This document shows, piece after piece, positions 31,547 to 39,244 of a stretch of DNA of 64,000 bases. A model generated the notes under the pieces. The model ran no database searches. It saw only the letters and a list, made by a program, of their open reading frames with translations, and was not told the DNA's origin. A program made the position numbers and the translations under genes. The stretch is taken from positions 1 through 64,000 of the forward strand of contig JAJVIN010000005.1 in NCBI GenBank assembly GCA_022071945.1, in the 5' to 3' direction. Origin of the DNA: Thermoanaerobaculia bacterium. Lineage in GTDB: Bacteria > Acidobacteriota > Thermoanaerobaculia > UBA5066. How positions within the stretch are numbered: position 1 is the first letter of the stretch; each line of letters opens with the position of its first letter.

Positions 31547-33570
31547 CGCGCGTCTCCCTGCCGTCTCGCGACCGACTCGAGGAGCTTCTTGTAATTCGCC
31601 TTGAGCTCGAACTGGGGAACGAAGTCGGTCGAGATCAAGGGAAAGGCCGCAAGACTCGTCTCCAGGCGGGAGAGGTCGGTCACCTTGCCTCTCTCGACCA
31701 ATGTGATGATGCCCTTCAGCGCCGCCGAGCGGACCTTCCAGTACTCCCGTTCGCGCATGGCCAGGAGCACGGGGAGCGCGTCCTCTTCACCGCCGATCTG
31801 GCCGAGGGCCTCGGCACAGGCACCCGCCGCCTCGATGTCGCGGTCCTCCACACCTTTCGAGAGGGCCGCGATGAACTCGGCCTTCCTCGTCAGGCGGGGT
31901 CCGAACCGGGCCACGACTCGCGCCGCCTCACACCGCACCTCGTAGTAAGGATCGCGGAACGCCGTCAGGAGCGTCTCTTCGACCGCCGGGTCGACCACGC
32001 CCAGACGCCCCAGGGCGGTGAGGGCGTTCCTCCTGATGAACCCGACCTCCGCAAAGTCGCCACCGAAGAGGCGCTCGAGAAGCGGGGCGGGGGTGCGATT
32101 CGACAGGAGAGCGACGATCAGCGGGACCTTGTCCGTCGCGCCGAGAAGTCCCAGGAGCTTCACGCCCAAATTGCGGTCCTCCCAGCCGGGACTCACCAGC
32201 AAGGATGCGGCACGGCTCCTGTAATACTGCAGCTCGGCCGCGTCCGGGATGACGGAATGGGGCTTGTAGTGCTTTCCCGATTTTCTGACGGCGGCTTCAA
32301 GCCGGGACAGGAGAGCGGTATTCGACGGGAGCGTCATCTCGAGCGGTTCCTCCGCGACGGGGTGAGGAACCGGCTCGGGACCTTCGCCGCGAATGGCACG
32401 CGAGATGACACCGAGCGCGTCGGGCCGGTGGAACCGGGCGGCGGCCCGGGCCATCCGGGAGAGGCGGTCCCCATCGAACGCGAGATCGACGAGCCGGCCC
32501 GCCAGAAGACTCCCATCGATGCGCTCGATGACGTGCCCGTCCTCGACCACCGTCTCCTCATAGAGGACCTCGGCTCCCTCCGCCCGCTGCATCGCCCGCG
32601 CATTGGCCACCTGGTGATCTCCCGGGAGATTCGCCTTCGGGATGACGAGCGCGGGCAGCCCCGCGCGGGCCAGCTCGTTGAGGGTCCCGGCCCCCGCCCG
32701 GACGACGCAGAGATCCGCGAGGGCATAGAGGCACTCGATGTTGTGAAAGTAGGGCCGGGCCACATAGAAGGAATTGATGAGCTCCCGTTCCTCCTCTGTG
32801 TAGAGCTGTTGGAGGCGGCCTTGCGTGTCCGCCGAGGCGTCGTAACGGCCAGCGGTGGAGAGACCGGTGCCGTGCACGACGAAGAGGCGATCCCGGTGCG
32901 GAATGAGATCTCTCAAGGCGTCGACGAGACCCCGGTTGAGCGTTCGGGCGCCCTGGGAACCGCCGAAGGCGAAGACCACGGTGCGCCCCTCGGGAATCCT
33001 GAAATCGAGCCGCGCCCGGGCGGTCTCCCGGTCGATGCTCCCGATCCGCTCGCGGAGGGGGTAGCCGGAGAGGAGACCGTTTCCAGGAAAGTACTCGAGC
33101 GTCTCGGGAAACGTGACAAAAACACGCTCGGCCAACCGGCCCGCCACCTGGTTCAGCTTACCGGGGACGGCGTTTTGCTCCTGCAAGAAGACCGGGGCCC
33201 GGCACAGGCGCAGCCGTTTCAGGATCTCGGCGGCGAAGACCACCGGCGCGGCCACGAACCCGCCCGTTCCGACGATCGCCGTCGGCCGGAAGCGCATCAG
33301 GATGACGGCCGCCTGCAGAATCCCGATTCCCAGGTCGACGACGAACTTCAGGAGGGCCGCGGACGGCCGCAGACCTGGAAAGCCCGACGCCCGGACGAAC
33401 TTCAACGGAAGCCCCTCGCGAACGACGACGTGTTCCTCGGCGCGGCCCTTGACGCCCACGTAGAGCACGGCCGCGCCCGGCTTGGCGAGGGCGGCCCCGA
33501 TGGCGAGCGCCGGATTCACGTGACCGGCCGTTCCACCGCCTGTGAGGAGGATCCTGTCGAGCAGAGACAC
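31543..33570 (-). CDS. murG: MurG glycosyltransferase fused to a HEAT-repeat domain
   Basis: MurG adds GlcNAc to lipid I to form lipid II. Residues 1 to about 385 of this 675-residue protein are a GT-B MurG: LLTGGGTAGHVNPALAI, IVGTGGFVAAPVVFAA, FLQEQNAVPGKLNQ, FAFGGSQGARTLN, VVRAGAGTLNELARAGLPAL and DHQVANARAM. Residues about 420-675 are extra. They form five or so paired helices of HEAT type, such as GFIRRNALTALGRLGVVDP, YEVRCEAARVVARFGP and YWKVRSAALKGIITLVERG. Normal MurG is about 360 residues. There is no stop or frame change between the parts. The start is GTG at 33570. The gene leads an operon with mraY, an MFS permease and a V4R-like gene. Confidence 0.93.
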   Translation of the reverse strand: MSLLDRILLTGGGTAGHVNPALAIGAALAKPGAAVLYVGVKGRAEEHVVVREGLPLKFVRASGFPGLRPSAALLKFVVDLGIGILQAAVILMRFRPTAIVGTGGFVAAPVVFAAEILKRLRLCRAPVFLQEQNAVPGKLNQVAGRLAERVFVTFPETLEYFPGNGLLSGYPLRERIGSIDRETARARLDFRIPEGRTVVFAFGGSQGARTLNRGLVDALRDLIPHRDRLFVVHGTGLSTAGRYDASADTQGRLQQLYTEEERELINSFYVARPYFHNIECLYALADLCVVRAGAGTLNELARAGLPALVIPKANLPGDHQVANARAMQRAEGAEVLYEETVVEDGHVIERIDGSLLAGRLVDLAFDGDRLSRMARAAARFHRPDALGVISRAIRGEGPEPVPHPVAEEPLEMTLPSNTALLSRLEAAVRKSGKHYKPHSVIPDAAELQYYRSRAASLLVSPGWEDRNLGVKLLGLLGATDKVPLIVALLSNRTPAPLLERLFGGDFAEVGFIRRNALTALGRLGVVDPAVEETLLTAFRDPYYEVRCEAARVVARFGPRLTRKAEFIAALSKGVEDRDIEAAGACAEALGQIGGEEDALPVLLAMREREYWKVRSAALKGIITLVERGKVTDLSRLETSLAAFPLISTDFVPQFELKANYKKLLESVARRQGDAR

Positions 33571-33655
33571 GGTGAAGGAGTCCTACCGGGCCGGCGTTGT
33601 GGAGATCGCGCGCCCTGGCCCGGCAAGGCCCGAAGGATATCGCACGGCGCTCCCG

Positions 33656-33661
33656 TAAACT
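33656..33661 (+). promoter_or_regulatory. Candidate -10 element of the metallophosphoesterase gene (TAAACT)
   Basis: TAAACT ends 6 nt before the GTG at 33668. No Shine-Dalgarno sequence lies between, and the -35 region is unclear. The spacing is identical to that before proB. Confidence 0.35.
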
Positions 33662-33667
33662 GACGGG

Positions 33668-34807
33668 GTGAGCTACGCCTCACGTTTCGCCCTCTTCATC
33701 CTCACAGTTCTCTCTGTCTGGACTCTCTTTCACATCTACCTGTTCAGCCGGGCCTTTTCCATCCCGGCCGTCGACTCGACGATCCCGCCCCTTTACCGCT
33801 GGCTTCTCTTCTCCCTTCTCTGGCTGAGCTACCCGCTCGGCCGCGTGCTGGCACGCGTCGCTGGCGGGCCCGTGGCCACCGGCGTGGAGTTCTTCGGGGC
33901 CGTGTGGATGGGCGTTCTCTTCCTCGGGTGCTCCCTGTTGCTGATCGCGGATCTCGCGACCGGCTTCGGCAGACTCTTCCCCTCGCTCACCGTCCCGGCG
34001 CGTGCCGGTACACTCTCGCTCGCCGGGCTCCTGTCGGTCGTGGCGGCGCTCTTGGCCCTCCGGGGTCCCCGAATCGTGAACTACGAGGTCCAGCTTCCCG
34101 GTCTTCCCCCCGAGCACGACGGGTTCACGGCCGCCCAGATCTCGGACCTGCACCTGGGTACTCTCCTCGGCGAGAAGTGGCTGGCGAGGCGAGTCGCCGA
34201 GGTGGCCGCCCTCTCGCCCGACGTCGTCTTCGTGACCGGAGACCTCATCGACAGCGAAACGGGCCCGGTCGAACCGCTCGTGCCCGTCTTGCGCCGGCTC
34301 CAGGCGCCGAAGGGTGTCTACGGCGTCACGGGGAACCACGAGTACTACGCCGGCCTTTCGGGGTCCCTCGCGCTCTACGAGGCCGCCGGAATCCGCGCTC
34401 TGAGGGACGAGTCCCTCGAGATCCTCCCGGGTCTCCACCTGGCCGGGGTGGACGACTTGACCGCGAGACGTCAGCTGGGGCTCGACGGCATGCCGGTGAG
34501 AAAGGCGCTCGGCGCGATCCCCAGCGGGGCGGCGTGCATCCTGCTCTCTCACTCGCCCCTCGCCGTCAAGGAGGCCGCGAAGCTCGGAGCCGGCCTCATG
34601 CTCTCCGGCCACACTCACGGCGGGCAACTCTGGCCGTTCAACCACCTGGCCGCCATCGCCTATCCCCACCAGGCGGGACGGTACGAGATCGGCCCGATGA
34701 GCCTGATCGTGACCCGCGGGACCGGCACCTGGGGGCCGCCGATGAGGCTCTTCCTGCCCTCCGAGATCGTCCTTTTGACCCTGCGAGCCCCCGTGAAGAC
34801 CCGCTGA
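33668..34807 (+). CDS. Membrane-anchored calcineurin-like metallophosphoesterase
   Basis: This 379-residue protein of the YaeI/YkuE type has a GTG start. Four hydrophobic helices occupy the first 150 residues. The catalytic domain follows with the metal-ligand motifs AAQISDLHLG, FVTGDLIDSE, VTGNHEYYAG, LLSHSPLAV and LSGHTHGGQLWPF, the full D-x-H / GD / GNHE / H / GHTH set. Related enzymes act on phosphodiesters or lipid pyrophosphates such as UDP-diacylglucosamine; the substrate here is unknown. It is divergent from murG. Confidence 0.93.
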   Translation: MSYASRFALFILTVLSVWTLFHIYLFSRAFSIPAVDSTIPPLYRWLLFSLLWLSYPLGRVLARVAGGPVATGVEFFGAVWMGVLFLGCSLLLIADLATGFGRLFPSLTVPARAGTLSLAGLLSVVAALLALRGPRIVNYEVQLPGLPPEHDGFTAAQISDLHLGTLLGEKWLARRVAEVAALSPDVVFVTGDLIDSETGPVEPLVPVLRRLQAPKGVYGVTGNHEYYAGLSGSLALYEAAGIRALRDESLEILPGLHLAGVDDLTARRQLGLDGMPVRKALGAIPSGAACILLSHSPLAVKEAAKLGAGLMLSGHTHGGQLWPFNHLAAIAYPHQAGRYEIGPMSLIVTRGTGTWGPPMRLFLPSEIVLLTLRAPVKTR

Positions 34808-34908
34808 GGGGGACTTGCGGGGCGGGGGGAGAATGGAGAGCATTCGATCTCCCCGGACCGGCACGGCCTGAAGCCCTGGCCCCGGCCGGGGAGAAGAAAG
34901 GCCTCCTC

Positions 34909-36036
34909 GTGATCGTCATCCTCCGGTCCGACCTCGAAGAAAACTCGCCCGAGTGCCAGCAGACCCTCAGCTATCTCACGCATCTCTCCGGTCTGGAGGT
35001 GCGCCTCCACCAGGTGCGGGGAGCGGAGCAGACCCTGACGGAGATCTACCTGATCGGAAACACCGCCCGGCTCGCGGCCGACGAAATCCGGGAGCTCCCC
35101 GGGGTCGAGCGCGTGATCCGGATCTCGGAGGAGTACCGGATCCTCGGCCGGCACAAGGACGACCGGCGGGTCTCGGGGTTCGAGTACAACGGGGTGACGT
35201 TCTCACCCGACAGCCTCAATGTCTTCGCCGGACTCTGCGCCGTGGACAGCCGGGAGAGTGTCGAGTCGATGATGAAGGCGCTCGCGGCCGAAGGACAGGT
35301 CTGCACCCGGATGGGGGCCTACAAGCCCAGGAGCAGCCCCTACGCTTTCCAGGGCCACGGCAAGAACTGCCTGCCGTACGTCTTCGAGCTGGCGGGAAAG
35401 TACGGGATCCGGGTGATCGCGATGGAGATCACCCACGAGAGCCACCTGGACGAGATCGCCGAGAGCCTGGACGAGACCGGCCACGCGACCGGTGTCCTGG
35501 TTCAGATCGGGACCCGGAACATTCAGAACTTCGAGCTCTTGAAGGCAGTCGGGCGGCAGCAAGAGTTCCCGGTTCTGCTCAAGCGCGGATTCGGAATCAC
35601 GCTCAACGAGTCGCTCAACGCGGCCGAGTACCTTGCCTCGGAGGGGAACTCGAGGGTCATCTTCTGTCTGCGCGGCATGAAGACCCACCTGGGAGACCCG
35701 CACAGGAACTTCGTCGATTTCGCCCACGTGAGTGTCCTCAAGCGCCTGACGCGCATGCCGGTCGGGATCGACCCCTCTCACTCGGTCGGCTCGCGCGAGC
35801 GGTCCCCGGACGGACTTTCGGACATCATGCACGTGACCGCCCAGGGGGTGATCGCCGGCGCCAATCTCGTGCTCGTCGATTTCCACCCGGACCCGGCGAG
35901 AGCCCTCGTCGACGGCCCGCAGGCCCTGCGGCTGGAGGAGCTGCGGTGGTTCCTCGATGACGTCCAGATCGCCCGGAGCGCCTACGAGAATCGGTGCGCC
36001 CTGGCACGCCGCGCCTCGTCTCACGGCGGCGTTTGA
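34909..36036 (+). CDS. aroF: 3-deoxy-7-phosphoheptulonate synthase (AroA beta/KDOPS-like type)
   Basis: DAHP synthase condenses phosphoenolpyruvate and erythrose-4-phosphate, the first step of the shikimate pathway. The protein has 375 residues. The GTG start at 34909 has GGAGAAGAAAGG upstream. Residues about 1-75 form a ferredoxin-like regulatory domain as in Thermotoga-type enzymes (VIVILRSDLEENS, HQVRGAEQTLTEIYLIG). The barrel follows, with GAYKPRSSPYAFQGHG (family: GAFKPRTSPYSFQG), IGTRNIQNFELLK, LKRGFGITLNESL, VIFCLRGMKT and GIDPSHSVGSR. Some positions are unusual (GHG, CLRGM), so it is a divergent member. Confidence 0.87.
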   Translation: MIVILRSDLEENSPECQQTLSYLTHLSGLEVRLHQVRGAEQTLTEIYLIGNTARLAADEIRELPGVERVIRISEEYRILGRHKDDRRVSGFEYNGVTFSPDSLNVFAGLCAVDSRESVESMMKALAAEGQVCTRMGAYKPRSSPYAFQGHGKNCLPYVFELAGKYGIRVIAMEITHESHLDEIAESLDETGHATGVLVQIGTRNIQNFELLKAVGRQQEFPVLLKRGFGITLNESLNAAEYLASEGNSRVIFCLRGMKTHLGDPHRNFVDFAHVSVLKRLTRMPVGIDPSHSVGSRERSPDGLSDIMHVTAQGVIAGANLVLVDFHPDPARALVDGPQALRLEELRWFLDDVQIARSAYENRCALARRASSHGGV

Positions 36037-36061
36037 CTTCGCGAGGGGTGCCGTCTAGATT
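36033..36061 (+). promoter_or_regulatory. Strong candidate promoter of the PDE-like HD gene
   Basis: TTGACT (36033-36038), a spacer of exactly 17 bp and TAGATT (36056-36061) make a good sigma-70-type promoter. The predicted start point near 36068 is only about 4 nt before the ATG at 36072, so the mRNA would be leaderless. The -35 begins within the last codons of the DAHP synthase gene. Confidence 0.6.
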
Positions 36062-36071
36062 CTCTTAAGAA

Positions 36072-37016
36072 ATGGAAGCTGCGGACCTCTCGAAGTCCAT
36101 CGAGGTGATCTGCCGTCTGGCGGAGAGGGCGCACGCACGATTCGACAGCGGGAAGTGGCGGGCCTCACCCGGATCCCACGTCGTCCTGTCGAATGGGCAG
36201 ACAGCCAGTCCCTCGTATCACAACGAGCACCACGTCCGCGCGGTGACCTCCTGCGCCCGGGCCGTCTTCGCGAAGAGGGAATCGAGCGATCCCTTCAACC
36301 TGAACGGACAGCTCGCCTGCTGGAACGCCGGCCAAGCCGACGCTTCGATGTCCGTCGACCCGCTCCTCCTGGAGTTCTCGCTCGTCGCCGCCTTCGCCGG
36401 CCACGACATCGGGAACATCTCCAGCCCCGGTGCCGTGTCGATCAGCGGCAACAGTGATGAGCACCTCCATTTCCCCGAGGCCGCTCACTATGACTCCTCG
36501 ACGCTCTACCTCAGGCCGGAGGTCGAGATCCGCAGTGCCGACATCACCGCCCGCATCCTGGACGAGGTGTTGACCGACCCTTCCACGGCCCGGCGGGTTC
36601 AGCCGCTGATCCAGCACCTCATCTTGCAGACCGTCTTCCACTTCGAGAAGGTCAGCTCCGATGAGCTCTTCTGGCTTTTCATGCAGACGGTCGACATGGT
36701 GGGGTCCTACTTCTTCTCGCCCGTCCCCCGGCGCGTCGCCGTGGCCGGTCTCTTCAACGAGATGCGCGTCCAGAAGCCGGGCACCATCTCGATCTACCCT
36801 TTCCTGACGTCCCTCCACTACCGGTTCCAGAGGCTCGTTCCCGACCCGGCCGCGCAGGAAGCGGTCCTGGCGATCTTCGAGACGAACCCCTACGGCCAGA
36901 CACGCGAGAAGGTCTTCGCGTCCCCGCCCCAGCGTTCCGACCTCCTTGCGCCTCTCCCGTTCGAGGACGCCATCCGGATCCTCCTCGAGGACCACACCCT
37001 GGAGCATTCCGCCTGA
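36072..37016 (+). CDS. HD-domain protein resembling class I cyclic-nucleotide phosphodiesterases
   Basis: This is a 314-residue soluble protein. It contains SYHNEHHVRAV (Y49-H50-N51, H54) and AAFAGHDIGN (H111-D112), followed by a Gly/Asn-rich loop and a further His-rich segment (DEHLHFPEAAHY). The YHNxxH and HD...N pattern is the metal-binding signature of class I cyclic-nucleotide phosphodiesterases, a branch of the HD superfamily that is uncommon in bacteria. The remainder is helical. No sensory or membrane region is present. Activity on cAMP, cGMP or another nucleotide is inferred only from the motif. The translation start seems leaderless. Confidence 0.6.
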   Translation: MEAADLSKSIEVICRLAERAHARFDSGKWRASPGSHVVLSNGQTASPSYHNEHHVRAVTSCARAVFAKRESSDPFNLNGQLACWNAGQADASMSVDPLLLEFSLVAAFAGHDIGNISSPGAVSISGNSDEHLHFPEAAHYDSSTLYLRPEVEIRSADITARILDEVLTDPSTARRVQPLIQHLILQTVFHFEKVSSDELFWLFMQTVDMVGSYFFSPVPRRVAVAGLFNEMRVQKPGTISIYPFLTSLHYRFQRLVPDPAAQEAVLAIFETNPYGQTREKVFASPPQRSDLLAPLPFEDAIRILLEDHTLEHSA

Positions 37017-37056
37017 CATCCTTCCCGGGCTCGCGGTTTGTGCGATCCTTTCGCTC

Positions 37057-38025
37057 ATGAAGGCGATCCGAGTCCACGAAAACGGCGGCCCCGAAGTCCT
37101 GAAGATCGCGGAATCCCCCCTTCCGATTCCTGGCCCGGGCGAGGCTCGTGTCCGGATCTCGGCGGTGGGAGTGAATTTCATAGAGGTCTACTTCAGGACG
37201 GGCGCCTACAAGACGAGCCTGCCCTTCATCCCGGGGGGCGAAGCCGCCGGGGTCGTGGATGCCGTCGGTGAGGGGGTGACGTCCTACTCACCCGGCGATC
37301 GCGTGGCCTCCTTCAACTTCGCCGGGTCGTACGCCGATTACGCCGTTGCCCGGGCCGAGAGGCTCGTGAGACTCCCGGATTCCGTCAGCTTCGAGGCCGG
37401 CGCCGCCGCCATGATCCAGGGAATGACCGCGCACTACCTCGCGCGCTCGACATACCGCCTCTCGCCCAGCGACACGTGCCTCGTCCACGCCGCGGCGGGA
37501 GGGGTCGGTCTCTTCTTGTGCCAGATCGCCCGGATGTCTGGGGCCCGCGTGATCGGGACCGCCTCAACGCCGGAAAAGGCCGCTCTCGCCCGCTCCGCCG
37601 GTGCGGAGGACGTCATCCTCTACACCGAAGTGGACTTCGTCGCGGAAGCCAGGCGGCTGACCTCGGGCAAGGGGTTCACGGTCATCTACGACTCGGTCGG
37701 AAGGTCGACGTTCGAGAAGGGTCTCGACCTCCTGGTCCCCCGCGGGATGATGGTTCTCTACGGGCAGTCGAGCGGAGCCGTGGCACCGATCGACCCGCAA
37801 GTCCTGAACCAGAAAGGATCGATCTTCCTGACCCGGCCGAGCCTCTTTCACTACGCATCGTCAGAGAAAGAGCTGAACGAGCGGGCGGCGGACGTGTTGG
37901 GTTGGATCGCCGAAGGCAAGGTCTGGGTCCGCGCCGGGCACCGCTTCCCCCTCGAGGCCGCGGGCGAGGCTCACCAGGCTCTGGAGGCGCGGTCGACCAC
38001 CGGCAAGATCGTCCTGAACCCCTGA
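37057..38025 (+). CDS. NADPH:quinone reductase (zeta-crystallin/QOR type)
   Basis: This 322-residue protein is a zinc-free medium-chain dehydrogenase/reductase. It starts MKAIRVHENGGPEVL and has FIEVYFRTGAYK, the glycine-rich FIPGGEAAGVVDAVGEGV, and the NADPH-binding CLVHAAAGGVGLFLCQIA typical of QOR. No structural or catalytic zinc cysteines are found. The family reduces quinones by one or two electrons. It is convergent with the receiver-kinase gene, only 10 nt apart. Confidence 0.92.
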   Translation: MKAIRVHENGGPEVLKIAESPLPIPGPGEARVRISAVGVNFIEVYFRTGAYKTSLPFIPGGEAAGVVDAVGEGVTSYSPGDRVASFNFAGSYADYAVARAERLVRLPDSVSFEAGAAAMIQGMTAHYLARSTYRLSPSDTCLVHAAAGGVGLFLCQIARMSGARVIGTASTPEKAALARSAGAEDVILYTEVDFVAEARRLTSGKGFTVIYDSVGRSTFEKGLDLLVPRGMMVLYGQSSGAVAPIDPQVLNQKGSIFLTRPSLFHYASSEKELNERAADVLGWIAEGKVWVRAGHRFPLEAAGEAHQALEARSTTGKIVLNP

Positions 38026-38035
38026 GGAAGACCCC

Positions 38036-39244
38036 TCACGAGACCCGGGAGGCGGGTTCCGCTTCCGCGACCGCGGAAACCTCGAGGGGGGTCAACGTGA
38101 AGGCCACTGTGGTCCCCTCGTCCTTCTTGCTCTCGATCCAGATTCGTCCCCCGTTCTTGACGACCATCTCCTGACAGATCAGCAGGCCGAGGCCGGTGCC
38201 CCGCTCTTGTGCCGTCCCCGGAGTGCTGAAAGGCACCTGGCTCGTCAGGAGCCGGGGGAGGTTCTCACTGGGGATCCCCCTGCCGGTGTCGGCGATCCGG
38301 ACCTCGATCTCGCTTCCGTGATTCGTGGCCGAAACGGCCACCTGTCCGCCACCGGGAGTGAACTTGAGCCCGTTGGAGACGAGATTACGCAGGACGGCGG
38401 TCAGCATGTTCTCGTCTGCCTGCACGAGGAGCGACTCGGGGACCTCGTTGAGGAGGCGCACCCCCTTGGCCTCCGCCGTCTCGAGAAAGATCGACAGCAC
38501 GCCCTCGACCATCGTCCTGAGATCGGCCTCCGACATCACGGGCTCGAATCGGCCCAGCTGCAGCCGTGACCAGTGCAGGAGGTTCTCGAGGAGGTCATGG
38601 ACGAGCTGGGCGGAACGGTGGATGCGCTCCGCGTAGCGCTTGATGTCCGCGACCGGAGCCGTCTCGGCCCGGCGCAGGAGCTGCCCCGAGAACCCCAGGA
38701 CGGGCATGAACGGACCGCGCAGGTCGTGGGCGATGATCGAGAGGAACTTGTCCTTTGTCTGGTTGGCCGCCTCGAGCTCCCGGGTGTGCTGCTCCAGCTG
38801 GCGGTTCACCTCCCGGAGTTTTCGCGTCAGGTCCCTGAGCCTCAGGTGAGTCGCGAGCCGGGCGAGCACTTCTTCCTTCTGGAAGGGCTTGGTGATGTAG
38901 TCGAGCGCGCCCACCGAGAACCCCTCCACCTTCTCGGAGGTCTCCGTGAGGGCTGTCATGAAGATGACGGGGATGTCCCTGGTCTTCGGCGACTCCTTCA
39001 GGAGCCGGCATGTCTCGAAGCCCGACAGGCCCGGCATCATGACGTCGAGCAGGATGATGTCGGGAGCGGCCAGGGCGGCGCGTCTGAGGGCTGATTCCCC
39101 GTCGCGGGCCGTGAGGATGACGAAGCCGAAGCCGTTGAGGTAGTCGGAGAGGACGCTGAGATTCGTCGGGTTGTCGTCCACGACGAGGAGCTTGTGCCGG
39201 GAGGGTTCCAGGTCGCCCAGGAGGCGGCTCTCGCTCGGTTTCAT
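38036..39244 (-). CDS. Receiver-histidine kinase (inverse hybrid)
   Basis: This 402-residue cytoplasmic protein has an N-terminal receiver (about 18-132, phospho-acceptor D67 in [15 protein letters not shown]). A coiled-coil linker (about 135-165) follows, then a HisKA domain with H173 in [14 protein letters not shown], then a HATPase domain with [22 protein letters not shown] and [12 protein letters not shown]. There is no sensor or membrane segment, so input probably arrives by phosphotransfer. The likely donor is the 1093-residue kinase encoded directly upstream, whose stop overlaps this start by 4 nt. Confidence 0.93.
   Translation of the reverse strand: MKPSESRLLGDLEPSRHKLLVVDDNPTNLSVLSDYLNGFGFVILTARDGESALRRAALAAPDIILLDVMMPGLSGFETCRLLKESPKTRDIPVIFMTALTETSEKVEGFSVGALDYITKPFQKEEVLARLATHLRLRDLTRKLREVNRQLEQHTRELEAANQTKDKFLSIIAHDLRGPFMPVLGFSGQLLRRAETAPVADIKRYAERIHRSAQLVHDLLENLLHWSRLQLGRFEPVMSEADLRTMVEGVLSIFLETAEAKGVRLLNEVPESLLVQADENMLTAVLRNLVSNGLKFTPGGGQVAVSATNHGSEIEVRIADTGRGIPSENLPRLLTSQVPFSTPGTAQERGTGLGLLICQEMVVKNGGRIWIESKKDEGTTVAFTLTPLEVSAVAEAEPASRVS

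Noticed and set aside
33904-36036. Apparent fusion of a phosphoesterase-overlapping frame with DAHP synthase
   Set aside because: The upstream 335 codons are an out-of-frame reading of the phosphoesterase gene. The GTG at 34909 with a good ribosome site is the real start.
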